From: Candidatus Zemynaea palustris
GTDB taxonomy: Bacteria > Vulcanimicrobiota > Vulcanimicrobiia > Vulcanimicrobiales > Vulcanimicrobiaceae
Length of the DNA stretch: 52,184 nt
NCBI GenBank assembly: GCA_003134695.1
Contig: PLCB01000006.1
Coordinates: forward strand, 46,853 to 99,036
Direction: 5' to 3'
Both the position numbers and the translations under genes were made by a program. This document shows positions 1 through 7,580 of the stretch, piece by piece (position 1 is the first letter of the stretch; every line of letters begins with the position of its first letter). The notes under the pieces were generated by a model. The model worked only from the letters and a program-made list of their open reading frames with translations. It was not told where the DNA came from and did no database searches.

Positions 1-2
1 TC

Positions 3-293
3 GAAGTCATCGACTTGCGTTCGATTCGACCGATGGACAAGACGACGATCCTCGCAAGCGTGCGCAAGACGCGCAAGTTGCTCATCATTCAAGAGGACAA
101 CAAGTTCGGCGGAATCGGCGCCGAGATCAGCGCGATGGTCGTCGAGGAAGCGTTTTTCGACTTGGATGCGCCGATCCGACGGCTGGCCGGGCCGGACGTC
201 CCCGCGATGGGCTATGCGCAGACGCTCGAAGAAGAGTTCATGATCCCGACCTCGCGCATGGCCGACGTGATGCGCGAGATGGTGGCCTTCTGA
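3..293 (+). CDS. 2-oxo acid dehydrogenase E1 beta subunit, C-terminal part
   Basis: The window opens inside this gene, so only the last ~96 residues are visible. The reading frame is open from base 3 and begins with the segment EVIDLRSIRPMDKTTILASV, typical of the C-terminal transketolase domain of E1 beta subunits of pyruvate or branched-chain 2-oxo acid dehydrogenase. This domain forms part of the E1 heterotetramer, which decarboxylates the 2-oxo acid with thiamine diphosphate and passes the acyl group to E2. Its stop TGA shares a base with the ATG of the E2 gene, so the two are translationally coupled. Whether the complex uses pyruvate or branched-chain oxo acids cannot be settled from this fragment. 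Confidence 0.9.
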   Translation, partial: EVIDLRSIRPMDKTTILASVRKTRKLLIIQEDNKFGGIGAEISAMVVEEAFFDLDAPIRRLAGPDVPAMGYAQTLEEEFMIPTSRMADVMREMVAF

Positions 294-1636
294 TGCCGAC
301 GACGATCACGATGCCGCAGCTCGGCGAGTCTGTCACCGAAGGGACCGTCGCGCAGTGGCTCAAGAAACCCGGCGACGCGATTGAAAAATACGAATCGTTC
401 GTCGAGATCTCGACCGACAAAGTGACGGCCGAAGTGCCGTCGCCGGTGAGCGGCGTGCTCAAGGAGATCATCGTGAAGGAAGGCGAGACGGTGCCGACCG
501 GGACGCCGATCGCGGTGATCGATGAAGTCGGCGCCGCCACGCAACCGGAACCTGCCCTCAAGGTGCCGCATGCTTCGCCGATGCCCGCGCGTCCGCAACC
601 GGCGCGCCCGTTTGTGGCGCGCCCGGCGTCGCGGAACGGCGGCGCGCTCAATCCGCCGGAGACTCTGCGTCGCGTTTCGCCGGCCGTGCGCAGACTCGCA
701 CGCGAAAACAGTGTCGACTTGACGACGGTGCGCGGTACCGGCGACCAAGGACGAATTACGGCAAACGATGTGCTCGCTGCCGCGCAACAGGGCCCGGGGG
801 CAGCGATGGCGGCCGGCATCATGGCCGCGCCTCCGACGCGTCAACCGGCGCCCGCTGCGCCGGCTCCGCCCGCTCCGACCTCTCCGCCGCGTCCAGGCGC
901 ACCGCCCGCTCCCGGACGCTCGACGTACGATCGACCGATTCCCGGGACGCTCGTGCCGCTGTCGCAAGCGCGCAAGATCATCGCGCAGCGCATGGTCGAG
1001 TCGAAGCACACCGCGCCGCACGCGTGGACGATGGTCGAAGTCGACGTCACCGATCTTTGGAATCTGCGCCGCGCCGAAAAGGATCGCTTTCAGCGCGAGA
1101 AGGGTTACGCGCTGACGCTTCTGCCCTTCTTCATCCACGCGGTGGTGCAATCGCTCAAGGCCTATCCTTTGATGAACGCGCGTTTCACCGACGAAGGCAT
1201 CCAGGTGCTCAAGGAGATCAACGTCGGCATCGCCGTCGCGGTTAGTTCGAATTTGATGGTGCCGGTGATCCGTCACGCCGACAACTATTCGATCGCCGGT
1301 CTCGTCGTTGAAGCGGGGAAGCTCATCGAGAAGGCGCGCGCCGGTAAGTTGACGGCCGATGACCTTACCGGCGGCACGTTCACGGTCAACAACACCGGCG
1401 CGAACGGTTCGGTGTTGTCCGCGCCGATCCTGAACGGCGGCCAGGCCGGCATCGTGACGATGGAGGCCGTCGTCAAGCGCCCGGTCGTCGTCGACGACGA
1501 CAAGATCGTGATCCGCTCGATGATGAACGTCTGTCTCTCACTCGACCACCGCGTGGTCGACGGCGCCATTGCGAGTGCGTTCCTGGTCGATCTGAAGAAA
1601 CGCCTCGAAGCGCGTCGTTCAGGCGAGGCACTCTAA
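293..1636 (+). CDS. Dihydrolipoamide acyltransferase (E2) of a 2-oxo acid dehydrogenase complex
   Basis: The 447-residue protein has the full E2 layout. A lipoyl domain (about 1-80) has the lipoyl lysine K43 in EISTDKVTAEV. A Pro/Ala linker is followed by a peripheral subunit-binding domain (about 126-163, RRVSPAVRRLA...GRITANDVL), a second Pro/Ala linker (about 165-210) and a catalytic domain from about 218. The catalytic motif DHRVVDG near the end gives H419 and D423. It transfers the acyl group from E1 to CoA. It starts at the ATG overlapping the E1 beta stop (TGATG). Domain order resembles branched-chain E2 (BkdB) as much as pyruvate E2, so the substrate is left open. No E3 gene follows. 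Confidence 0.93.
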   Translation: MPTTITMPQLGESVTEGTVAQWLKKPGDAIEKYESFVEISTDKVTAEVPSPVSGVLKEIIVKEGETVPTGTPIAVIDEVGAATQPEPALKVPHASPMPARPQPARPFVARPASRNGGALNPPETLRRVSPAVRRLARENSVDLTTVRGTGDQGRITANDVLAAAQQGPGAAMAAGIMAAPPTRQPAPAAPAPPAPTSPPRPGAPPAPGRSTYDRPIPGTLVPLSQARKIIAQRMVESKHTAPHAWTMVEVDVTDLWNLRRAEKDRFQREKGYALTLLPFFIHAVVQSLKAYPLMNARFTDEGIQVLKEINVGIAVAVSSNLMVPVIRHADNYSIAGLVVEAGKLIEKARAGKLTADDLTGGTFTVNNTGANGSVLSAPILNGGQAGIVTMEAVVKRPVVVDDDKIVIRSMMNVCLSLDHRVVDGAIASAFLVDLKKRLEARRSGEAL

Positions 1637-1672
1637 CCAAGAAAATTGGTCAGCGAGCGACGCTCCTCGACG

Positions 1673-2671
1673 TCAGTGGATTCCGATTGCGCTGACCAGG
1701 CCGTAACTGCAGAATGCCATGATGGTTGCCAACAGAAAGCCGACGATCATCGGCTTGGGGCCGAGGTCGATCATCTTCTTCAAGTCGACGTTAAGGCCGA
1801 CACCGGCCAGAACGACGACGATCAGGAAGCTCGCAATCAGCGCGAGCGTGTGAGCGAAGGCCGCCGGGAAGACGCCGAGGCTATTGAGCGCTGCCATCGC
1901 GACGAAGCCTAAGATGAACCAGGGCATCGCCTTGAACGCGCGCTGGGCGACCGTCCCGCTCTCGGCTTGGTGCGTCCTGGCCGCATACACGAGACCGACG
2001 ATCAGCGCAAGCGGCACCAACAGAACTGTCCGTGTCAGTTTGACGATCGTCGCGACACCGCCGGCCATCGCGCCAAAAACGTAGCCCGTCGCGACGACCA
2101 CCGAGGTATCGTTCACGGCGGTCCCGGCCCAACTGCCGAACGCCGTCTGGGTCATGTTCAGCGCATGGCCGATCACCGGATAGACCAAGAGCGCGACGAT
2201 GTTGAACGCGAAGATCGTCGTGATGGCGTAGGCCAGCTCTTCGTCGGCCGCGCCGATGATTGGGCCGACCGTCAAAATCGCGGAGCCGCCGCAGATCGCC
2301 GTACCGGCGCCGATCAACGTTCCGATCTTGCCCTTCAATTTGAACAGTCGCGCGAGCACGAGGCCGAGCAGCATCGACGTGACGACGAGCGTCACGATCA
2401 AGAGCAGCGTAGCGCTTCCGGTCTTGATCACGGCCTGCAAGCTCAAGCCGGCACCGAGCAAGATGATCGCCGTGCGGAGGACGTAAAACAGCGTGAACTT
2501 CGTCCCGGCCTCGATGCCTTTCGGTTTCGCAAGGTTGCGAATCGTCATGCCGATCACAAGCGCAAGGACGACATCCGGAATCGGACCGCTGAATCGCCCG
2601 ATGAGCCGCGCGGCGATGGCGACAAGCAACACCAGGCCCAAACCCGGCATCCAGACTGCGACCGACTTCAT
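1673..2671 (-). CDS. YeiH-family putative sulfate exporter (UPF0324)
   Basis: This 332-residue, strongly hydrophobic protein has about ten membrane segments and the conserved features of the YeiH/YadS family (PF03601), including PDVVLALVIGM near residue 30, a GAGTAICGGSAI segment near 120-135 and WAGTAVNDTSVVVATGY near 190. Family members are annotated as putative sulfate exporters; the substrate is poorly established. A GGAAG ribosome-binding sequence lies just upstream of the ATG. It converges with the E2 gene (36-bp gap holding only short palindromes) and diverges from the CoA-transferase gene. Function here is inferred from family only. Confidence 0.85.
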   Translation of the reverse strand: MKSVAVWMPGLGLVLLVAIAARLIGRFSGPIPDVVLALVIGMTIRNLAKPKGIEAGTKFTLFYVLRTAIILLGAGLSLQAVIKTGSATLLLIVTLVVTSMLLGLVLARLFKLKGKIGTLIGAGTAICGGSAILTVGPIIGAADEELAYAITTIFAFNIVALLVYPVIGHALNMTQTAFGSWAGTAVNDTSVVVATGYVFGAMAGGVATIVKLTRTVLLVPLALIVGLVYAARTHQAESGTVAQRAFKAMPWFILGFVAMAALNSLGVFPAAFAHTLALIASFLIVVVLAGVGLNVDLKKMIDLGPKPMIVGFLLATIMAFCSYGLVSAIGIH

Positions 2672-2699
2672 GTAAGCTTCCGTTCAGGATTTTATTTCA

Positions 2700-2705
2700 T
2701 ATAAT
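2700..2705 (+). promoter_or_regulatory. Candidate -10 box in the 45-bp divergent region
   Basis: A perfect TATAAT lies 12 bp before the GTG start of the CoA-transferase gene in an AT-rich patch between divergent genes. No good -35 is seen 16-18 bp upstream. If used, the transcript would be nearly leaderless, which fits the lack of a clear Shine-Dalgarno before 2717. Confidence 0.35.
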
Positions 2706-2716
2706 CCGAACTCCTG

Positions 2717-3904
2717 GTGATGAGTTCCAATGGCGACCAGCGTCCGCCGCTCGAGGGCGTCCGCGTTCTCGACTTCACGCACATCATCGCCGGCCCGTAT
2801 TGCACGATGATGCTGGCCGACATGGGCGCCGACGTCGTGAAGATCGAGCGCCCGAACGTCGGCGACGATCTGCGCCACATCGGGCGGTATCCGGGGCGGG
2901 CAGCGCACGACGAGGATTACTTCTACACGATCAATCGTCGCAAGCGCAGCATCGTCCTCGACCTCACAAACCGCGAGGATCTCGAGCTCGTCTACAAACT
3001 CGCGGAAAAGGCCGACGTGGCGGTTTTCAACTTCGCGCCGCAGACGGTCAAGAAACTCGGCTTCGCTCCTGAGGAACTCCTCAAACGCAACCCGTCGCTC
3101 GTCTACTGCGCGCTGTCAGGCTTCGGCCAGACCGGTCCGTTGCGCGATCGACTCGCGATGGACTCCGTCGTTCAAGCACTCTCCGGGATCATGAGCGTAA
3201 CCGGCGAGCCCGCGAAGGCTCCGATGTCGGTCGGCGCGCCGATCGCCGACGTCATCTCCGGGATGTTCGGCGCGTACGCGATCGTCTGCGCACTCGTGGA
3301 AGCGCGACGCAGCGGCAAGGGTGCGGTCATCGACGTGAGCATGCTCGAGTCGATGATCTCGGTGCTCGGGCCGCGGATGGGCGAAACGTTGCAAGGCGGC
3401 AAGCTCCCCGATCGCGTCGGCAATGAAAATCCGATGCGCGTGCCGGCCGGGATGTTCGAGGCGAAAGACGGCCGCTATGTTGCGCTCATCTCGCACGAAC
3501 AAAGTCAGTGGCCACGGTTCTGCCGCGCGATCGGCCATCCCGAATGGACCGACGACGCGCGCTTCGCGACGCTGCCGCAACGCGTGGAAAATCGCGAGGA
3601 ATTACACGGGATGATCGCCGGCGTTATTCAAACCGACGGGAGCGCCGACGAGTGGGATGCGCGCTTCGGCGCCGAGCGCGTGCCGTGCGCCCCAGTCAAC
3701 AACTATCAGGAAGCGCTCGAACAGGACCATATCCGCGAGCGCGGATTGCTGCTCGCAGTCGAGCATCCGAAGTCGGGGCCGATCAAGCTCGTCGGGCCGC
3801 CGTGGAAGTCGTCCCTTCCGCAGCCGCCGCTCACTCCACCCCCGTTGCTCGGAGCCGACAAGGCAGACGTGTTAAACGAGTGGCTCGGCCTCGCGAGTTC
3901 CTAG
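2717..3904 (+). CDS. Class III CoA transferase (CaiB/BaiF family)
   Basis: The 395-residue protein begins with the family signature LEGVRVLDFTHIIAGPYCTMMLADMGADVVKIE. The likely catalytic aspartate is D178 in PIADVISGM, aligned by recall to the Asp of formyl-CoA transferase. Length matches the family. Such enzymes move CoA between organic acids (formyl, oxalate, carnitine, succinate, mesaconate); the acceptor cannot be read from sequence. It begins with GTG (2717) directly followed by ATG (2720), and either could be the start. It stands alone, 75 bp ahead of the broken ammonium transporter gene, so context does not help. Confidence 0.9.
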   Translation: MMSSNGDQRPPLEGVRVLDFTHIIAGPYCTMMLADMGADVVKIERPNVGDDLRHIGRYPGRAAHDEDYFYTINRRKRSIVLDLTNREDLELVYKLAEKADVAVFNFAPQTVKKLGFAPEELLKRNPSLVYCALSGFGQTGPLRDRLAMDSVVQALSGIMSVTGEPAKAPMSVGAPIADVISGMFGAYAIVCALVEARRSGKGAVIDVSMLESMISVLGPRMGETLQGGKLPDRVGNENPMRVPAGMFEAKDGRYVALISHEQSQWPRFCRAIGHPEWTDDARFATLPQRVENREELHGMIAGVIQTDGSADEWDARFGAERVPCAPVNNYQEALEQDHIRERGLLLAVEHPKSGPIKLVGPPWKSSLPQPPLTPPPLLGADKADVLNEWLGLASS

Positions 3905-3979
3905 CTTATCGGCAGGGTCGGCGCCGTTGCGCAAACGAACGAGCGAGGAAACGCCCGAGGAAAGCACTGAGGTAAGCCT

Positions 3980-4218
3980 GTGAGTGCTCAAGCCATTCCG
4001 ATCAATATAGGCAACACCGCGTTCATGCTCATTTGTGCGAGCCTGGTCATGTTGATGACTCCCGGGCTCGCCTTCTTTTACGGCGGCCTGGTGGGGCGCA
4101 AGAACGTGCTGAGCATCATGATCCAGAGCTTCGTGTGGCGTTTTTCGGTAAGCAGTGCGCGGCGATCGTTATATCGAGCATTTGGGCGTTCACGTTCACG
4201 TACGGAATGCTTTCGTTG
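3980..4218 (+). pseudogene. amt: Ammonium transporter (Amt) pseudogene, 5' part with internal deletion
   Basis: After a GAGGTAA ribosome-binding site, a GTG opens a frame reading the Amt N-terminus: NTAFMLICASLVMLMTPGL, then FFYGGLVGRKNVLSIMIQSFV (52 residues, to about 4135). The reading then jumps to another frame, where AFFGKQCAAIVISS and WAFTFTYGMLSL match the last transmembrane segment of Amt proteins. About 300 central codons are therefore missing, with a frame change near 4135. The frame continues to 4218, where the IS begins; the true C-terminus resumes at 5657. Amt proteins are trimeric ammonium channels; this copy cannot make one. An assembly error could mimic the deletion but would not explain the IS. 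Confidence 0.88.
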
Positions 4219-4380
4219 GGCGCACCTACGCTGCGACCTCCTGATCGCAGCGAGCAAGCTCCGCGCCTGCGTCTGGCACACTTCGCGGGTCAGTGAGGTC
4301 TTCCAATGAAGCGCCTCTCGCCGCGGGCCGCAACTCGGCCCGCCCCCGGATCACCAGCGCCGCATTGACGTCGGCATGGA
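4219..4380 (-). ncRNA. Predicted omega (re)RNA at the right end of the TnpB element
   Basis: In characterised TnpB systems the guide RNA is transcribed across the 3' end of tnpB to the right end of the element and continues into flanking DNA, which acts as guide. Here only 7 bp separate the tnpB stop (4226-4228) from the inferred right end (4219), so any scaffold must lie almost wholly within the tnpB coding end. The guide would be the minus-strand sequence running from 4218 to about 4199, inside amt. The upstream limit given is a guess; there is no direct evidence of transcription. Confidence 0.35.
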
Positions 4381-5461
4381 CTCGAAATCCACAGCCGATG
4401 CAAACGTAGCGCCTTTCCCGGCGGCTCTCCGCCGCAACGTTTGCGCACCGCGCGCATTCTTGCGACGAATATCTGGGGTCCACCTCGACGACCGTTCGAG
4501 CAGCCTCTACCGCTTTCTCGACGATCATCTGCCGAAGCAGACCAAAACTCGAATCTAGGAGTGCCCGGTTCAATCCCGCCTTTGCTCGGACATTCCGGCC
4601 CGGAGTCTCCATCGTTCCCTTCGCGCTGCGCGTCATCGAGCGGAGGTTGAGGGCCTCGAGGACGATCGCGTCGGAGGCATTGACGATCTTCCGCGCCGCC
4701 TTGTGCAGAAAGTCGCGCCGTGCTTCTTTGATCCGTTCGTACGCGCGCGCCAAGAGCCGCACCGCTTTACGGCGATTCTTCCCTCCCCGCCGTTTTCGAG
4801 ATACGGCGCGCTGGAAACGCTCGATCAGCAGCCGGGCTCTTGCAAGAAATCTTGGGTTGCCAATCAGCCGGCCTTCGCTCGTCGCCGCCAGCACGTGGAC
4901 GCCGCGGTCGATTCCAATCGACTTGCCCGTTCTCGGGAGCGGTGCGACGTCCCGCTCGCACTCGAAGCACGCGAACCAATGCGTCCCTCTGCGCACGAGC
5001 CACGCTCTGCCAAACGTCGGCACCCTGCGTCCCTTGCGTAAAGAGACCAAGCCGATCCCAGGAATCTTGACCTTGGTCTGCTCTGCGTTGAACTTCAGAG
5101 CGCGGTCGCCGTGGGGGAACTCGAGCTGGCCCCAACGCAAGTGGCCCCTGAACCGGGGGTAACCTGGAGTCTCCCCCTGTTTGATTCTTCGAAAGAACGC
5201 CGCGAAGGCAAGGTCCAGGCGGTGCAAGACGGCATCTTGGCACTCGCGATAGACTGCAGCGACCCGAGCATCCTCGGCACGCAAGGCGGTCAGTTCGCGG
5301 TACTGCTCCTTGGTCGAGACGCTGTACCGACGCATCCGCCACGCATCACGGCGTTGTTGCAGGAGCGCATTAAAGAGTTGCCGGGTGACATCCAAGGCAA
5401 AGTTAAGTCGCCGCCGTTGGCCGGCAGTCGGGTAGAGCCGCACGCGTTCGATGCGCTTCAT
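4226..5461 (-). CDS. tnpB: TnpB RNA-guided nuclease / OrfB transposase accessory protein
   Basis: The 411-residue protein starts at MKRIERVRLYPTAGQ; an upstream extension to 5584 is open but unlike TnpB. RuvC-like catalytic residues are all present: D185 (GIDRGV), E269 (VLEALNL) and D364 (HADVNAA). A zinc ribbon lies between the last two (C336, C339, C354, C357). Family members are omega-RNA-guided DNA endonucleases that cut the empty donor or target site beside a TAM and help retain the element. The open frame and intact catalytic residues suggest it is functional or recently so. It lies antisense to the amt gene it interrupts. Confidence 0.93.
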   Translation of the reverse strand: MKRIERVRLYPTAGQRRRLNFALDVTRQLFNALLQQRRDAWRMRRYSVSTKEQYRELTALRAEDARVAAVYRECQDAVLHRLDLAFAAFFRRIKQGETPGYPRFRGHLRWGQLEFPHGDRALKFNAEQTKVKIPGIGLVSLRKGRRVPTFGRAWLVRRGTHWFACFECERDVAPLPRTGKSIGIDRGVHVLAATSEGRLIGNPRFLARARLLIERFQRAVSRKRRGGKNRRKAVRLLARAYERIKEARRDFLHKAARKIVNASDAIVLEALNLRSMTRSAKGTMETPGRNVRAKAGLNRALLDSSFGLLRQMIVEKAVEAARTVVEVDPRYSSQECARCANVAAESRRERRYVCIGCGFRVHADVNAALVIRGRAELRPAARGASLEDLTDPRSVPDAGAELARCDQEVAA

Positions 5462-5486
5462 TCCAAGACAATGGTGCCCCGCGGGT

Positions 5487-5504
5487 GTGCCAACTGGGTG
5501 GCAC
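5487..5504. repeat. Hairpin in the left-end region of the IS
   Basis: A perfect inverted repeat GTGCCA / TGGCAC with a 6-base spacer lies just upstream of the tnpB start. IS200/IS605 elements use subterminal hairpins, not terminal inverted repeats, at their ends. This could instead be a 5' UTR element of tnpB. Confidence 0.45.
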
Positions 5505-5579
5505 TCTGGCGTGCCCCTCCACAAAAAATTCGCCCCGCGCGAGCGATACGTTCCGGCGCCAGCCTGCACGCTGCTCGTC

Positions 5580-5607
5580 CCCACGGCCTTTGATCGGTTT
5601 CCGTGGG
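5580..5607. repeat. Subterminal hairpin near the left end of the IS
   Basis: The 7-bp perfect stem CCCACGG / CCGTGGG encloses a 14-base spacer and lies about 50 bp inside the inferred left end at 5656. Position and form fit the imperfect palindromes recognised by TnpA Y1 transposases in IS200/IS605 elements. Confidence 0.5.
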
Positions 5608-5656
5608 TCCCCGGCGCGCATACACGCGATCATCCAGAAATCGCTAAGTGTGGCTG

Positions 5657-5755
5657 ATCAACCGAATAACGCCGGCAAAGGTCGACTCTGCGGCAGAGGA
5701 ACACGGTTTGGACATCGAGCTTCACGGCGAGGAAGCGTACCCGCTCGGCGTCTGA
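5657..5755 (+). pseudogene. amt: Ammonium transporter (Amt) pseudogene, 3' part
   Basis: Right of the IS the frame reads INRITPAKVDSAAEEHG, then LDIELHGEEAYPLGV and TGA. This is the conserved cytoplasmic C-terminal tail of Amt proteins (GLD...HGEEAYP). It is in frame with the 4138-4218 segment once the IS is removed, so the fragments on either side belong to one gene. It has no start of its own. Confidence 0.88.
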
Positions 5756-5763
5756 GCGGCCTC

Positions 5764-6252
5764 CTAGCTCAAGAAGCGTATGGTTATCGGATAATGATAG
5801 CGCTCGCCGTTGCTGGTTTTAACGGCTGCGACGAGAGTCAGAATGAAGTCGGCAATCGCGAAGCCGAACAACATTGGAAGTCCTATCACCACCATGATGA
5901 GGATCGCCGAGACCATCATGTAGATCGACATCGAGATCTGGAAGTTCAGCGACTCCTTCCCTTCCTCGTCGACGAGCGTCGACTCGTTCTTCTTCAAGAG
6001 CCAGACGACGAGCGGGCCGACCACGTTGCCGAAGGGCACGACGCAACCGAGCAGCGCGGAGAGATGACAGGCCATCGCCCAATTTCGCTCCTCGGCAGCT
6101 GCCACGGTCGCCGCCGGTCTCGAGCTGGTCGGTATGGTCGCGGGTTCGACCTGCGGTGTTGCAGTCGCGGGGGCGACCCCGACCTCCGTACCGCAAGACG
6201 AACAAAATTTTGCACCGGCCGCAATTTGACTGCCACAAGTTTCGCAAATCAT
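5764..6252 (-). CDS. Zinc-ribbon DUF4870 membrane protein
   Basis: From the chosen ATG (MICETCGSQIAAG) the protein is 162 residues; a start five codons upstream (6267) is also possible. The N-terminus is a zinc ribbon with two CxxC pairs (CETC and CSSC), followed by a Thr/Pro/Ala linker and a DUF4870 domain (Tic20-like, PF09685) with NWAMACHLSALLG, a hydrophobic segment, the conserved EEGKESLNFQIS motif and two further membrane segments. DUF4870 proteins are small inner-membrane proteins without firm function. The gene follows the pyrimidine operon on the same strand with a ~22-bp gap and could be co-transcribed, but no link to that pathway is visible. Confidence 0.8.
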   Translation of the reverse strand: MICETCGSQIAAGAKFCSSCGTEVGVAPATATPQVEPATIPTSSRPAATVAAAEERNWAMACHLSALLGCVVPFGNVVGPLVVWLLKKNESTLVDEEGKESLNFQISMSIYMMVSAILIMVVIGLPMLFGFAIADFILTLVAAVKTSNGERYHYPITIRFLS

Positions 6253-6274
6253 GGAATCGCTCACCAAAGCCTAC

Positions 6275-7570
6275 CTAGAACGTAGCAATGACTTCGCTGA
6301 ATGCTTTCAGGAATTCAGCGGTGTCGTGGTCGTCGAAGACGAGCGCCGGTTGGATGCGGATGACGTTACCGAAGCGGCCGCCGCGACCGACGAGGATGCC
6401 CTTCTCGCGCATGAGTTCCAAGAAGCGGCCCGCTTCTTCGGTCGCGTACGCTTTCGTCTTTGAGTCCTTGACGAGTTCGACGCCGATCATGAGCCCGCGT
6501 CCGCGCACTTCGCCCATGATCGGATAGCGTTTCTGCAAATCGCGTAAACCCGCCAGCATATTCTGACCCTGGCGTTTGGCATTAGCGATCAGGTCCTTCT
6601 TCTCGATCACTTCGATCGTGACGCGCGCGGCGCGCGTCGAGAGCGGATTCCCGCCGAACGTATTGATGTGCGGGCCCTTGAAGATATCCGCCAGCTCCGG
6701 TCGCGTGATGACGAGCCCGAGCGGTAATCCGCTCGCGGCGCCCTTCGCGGAGGTGATGATGTCCGGCACGACGCCGTAGGTCGAGTTGATTCCGAACATG
6801 CCGTCGCCAAGACGGCCCCAACCGGCCTGCACTTCGTCGGCGATCAGGAGCGTCCCAAACGGCTCGAGCGTCTCCTGGAGCACTTTGAAGTACTCCAGCG
6901 GCGGCGCGATGATCCCGCCGACGCCGGCGATCGTTTCGGCGATCATCGCCGCCGGCGCGCCGTTGGTCGCCGTCTCGATCACGCGCTGCGCCGCTTTGGC
7001 ACAGGCGATCTCGCACGACGGATACGTCAGATTGAGCGGGCAGCGATAGCAGTACGGATTCGGCACGAACGCGACGTGCGGCATGTCGGGCCCGAAATTC
7101 CGCCATTGACTTTGTCCGGCAAGCGCAACCGTATACAACGTCCGGCCGTGGTAGGCGTGCTCGAGCGCGAGGAAATCCGCGGACTTCTTATAGGTTCGCG
7201 CGATCACCGCCGCCGTCTCGTTGGCCTCGGAACCAGAGTTGGTGACGAACGTCTTGGTCATCCCCTCGGGCGCGACGTCCGCAATCTTCTCGACGTAATC
7301 GAGCAATTCGTCGGTCAGATACAGCGTCGAGACGTGCGTCAGTTTTTTCGCCTGCTCGGCGACCGCCTCGGCGACTTCGTTGTCGCCGTAGCCGAGTGTC
7401 GTCGTCGCGATCCCGGCGAAGGCGTCGAGGTATTCATTCCCCTCGTCGTCGCGGACGCGCGTCCCCTGACCGTCGACCAGCGTCAGCGGCTTCGCATAGT
7501 ACGTCGCCTGCGACGCGAAGAGATGTTTTTTGGCGCGTTCGGCGTTCGAGGTCTTGCCTAGCACCTTCAT
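6275..7570 (-). CDS. Class III PLP aminotransferase, probable beta-alanine:pyruvate/glyoxylate aminotransferase
   Basis: Starting at MKVLGKTSNAERAKKHLF, the protein is 431 residues, normal for AGXT2-like class III (omega) aminotransferases. NSGSEANE (111-118) binds PLP phosphate, D245 in IADEVQAG contacts the PLP ring nitrogen, and K276 in SAKGAASGLPLG forms the Schiff base. As the last gene of the pyrimidine operon, after beta-ureidopropionase and with a semialdehyde dehydrogenase in the same operon, its expected substrate is beta-alanine, giving malonate semialdehyde. That specificity is inferred from context; AGXT2 relatives also use alanine/glyoxylate. Its start lies 10 bp after the permease stop. 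Confidence 0.88.
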   Translation of the reverse strand: MKVLGKTSNAERAKKHLFASQATYYAKPLTLVDGQGTRVRDDEGNEYLDAFAGIATTTLGYGDNEVAEAVAEQAKKLTHVSTLYLTDELLDYVEKIADVAPEGMTKTFVTNSGSEANETAAVIARTYKKSADFLALEHAYHGRTLYTVALAGQSQWRNFGPDMPHVAFVPNPYCYRCPLNLTYPSCEIACAKAAQRVIETATNGAPAAMIAETIAGVGGIIAPPLEYFKVLQETLEPFGTLLIADEVQAGWGRLGDGMFGINSTYGVVPDIITSAKGAASGLPLGLVITRPELADIFKGPHINTFGGNPLSTRAARVTIEVIEKKDLIANAKRQGQNMLAGLRDLQKRYPIMGEVRGRGLMIGVELVKDSKTKAYATEEAGRFLELMREKGILVGRGGRFGNVIRIQPALVFDDHDTAEFLKAFSEVIATF

Positions 7571-7580
7571 GCGAATATCC

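Larger units (their letters stand above)
4219..5656 (-). mobile_element. TnpB-only IS200/IS605-type (IS1341-like) element inserted in amt
   Basis: The ends were deduced from the interrupted host gene. Joining base 4218 to 5657 restores a continuous Amt reading frame (...TYGMLSL / INRITPAKV...). The base run left of the element's 5' end, read on the minus strand, is TTGAT, the target motif known for ISDra2-type elements; there is no target duplication, as expected for the family. The element is about 1438 bp, carries one tnpB gene and no tnpA, so it would need a TnpA supplied elsewhere to move. A junction a few bases away (4211/5650) would also restore frame, but without the TTGAT motif. Confidence 0.85.

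Noticed and set aside
212-1276. A 354-codon antisense frame across the E2 gene.
   Set aside because: Arg/His-rich composition with no motif; E2 has a full domain set on the other strand.
1637-1672. Possible terminator between the E2 and YeiH genes.
   Set aside because: Only a CCAA/TTGG micro-palindrome and a short CGAGC/GCTCCTCG match are present; too weak to call.
5462-5584. N-terminal extension of TnpB to 5584.
   Set aside because: The added residues are not like TnpB, and the canonical N-terminus MKRIERVRLYP starts at 5461.
4211-5650. Alternative IS junction 4211/5650, giving Met-Leu-Trp-Leu in Amt.
   Set aside because: It restores the frame too, and Trp is common there in Amt, but it has no recognised target motif next to the left end, whereas 4218/5657 has TTGAT. 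It is kept as the second choice.
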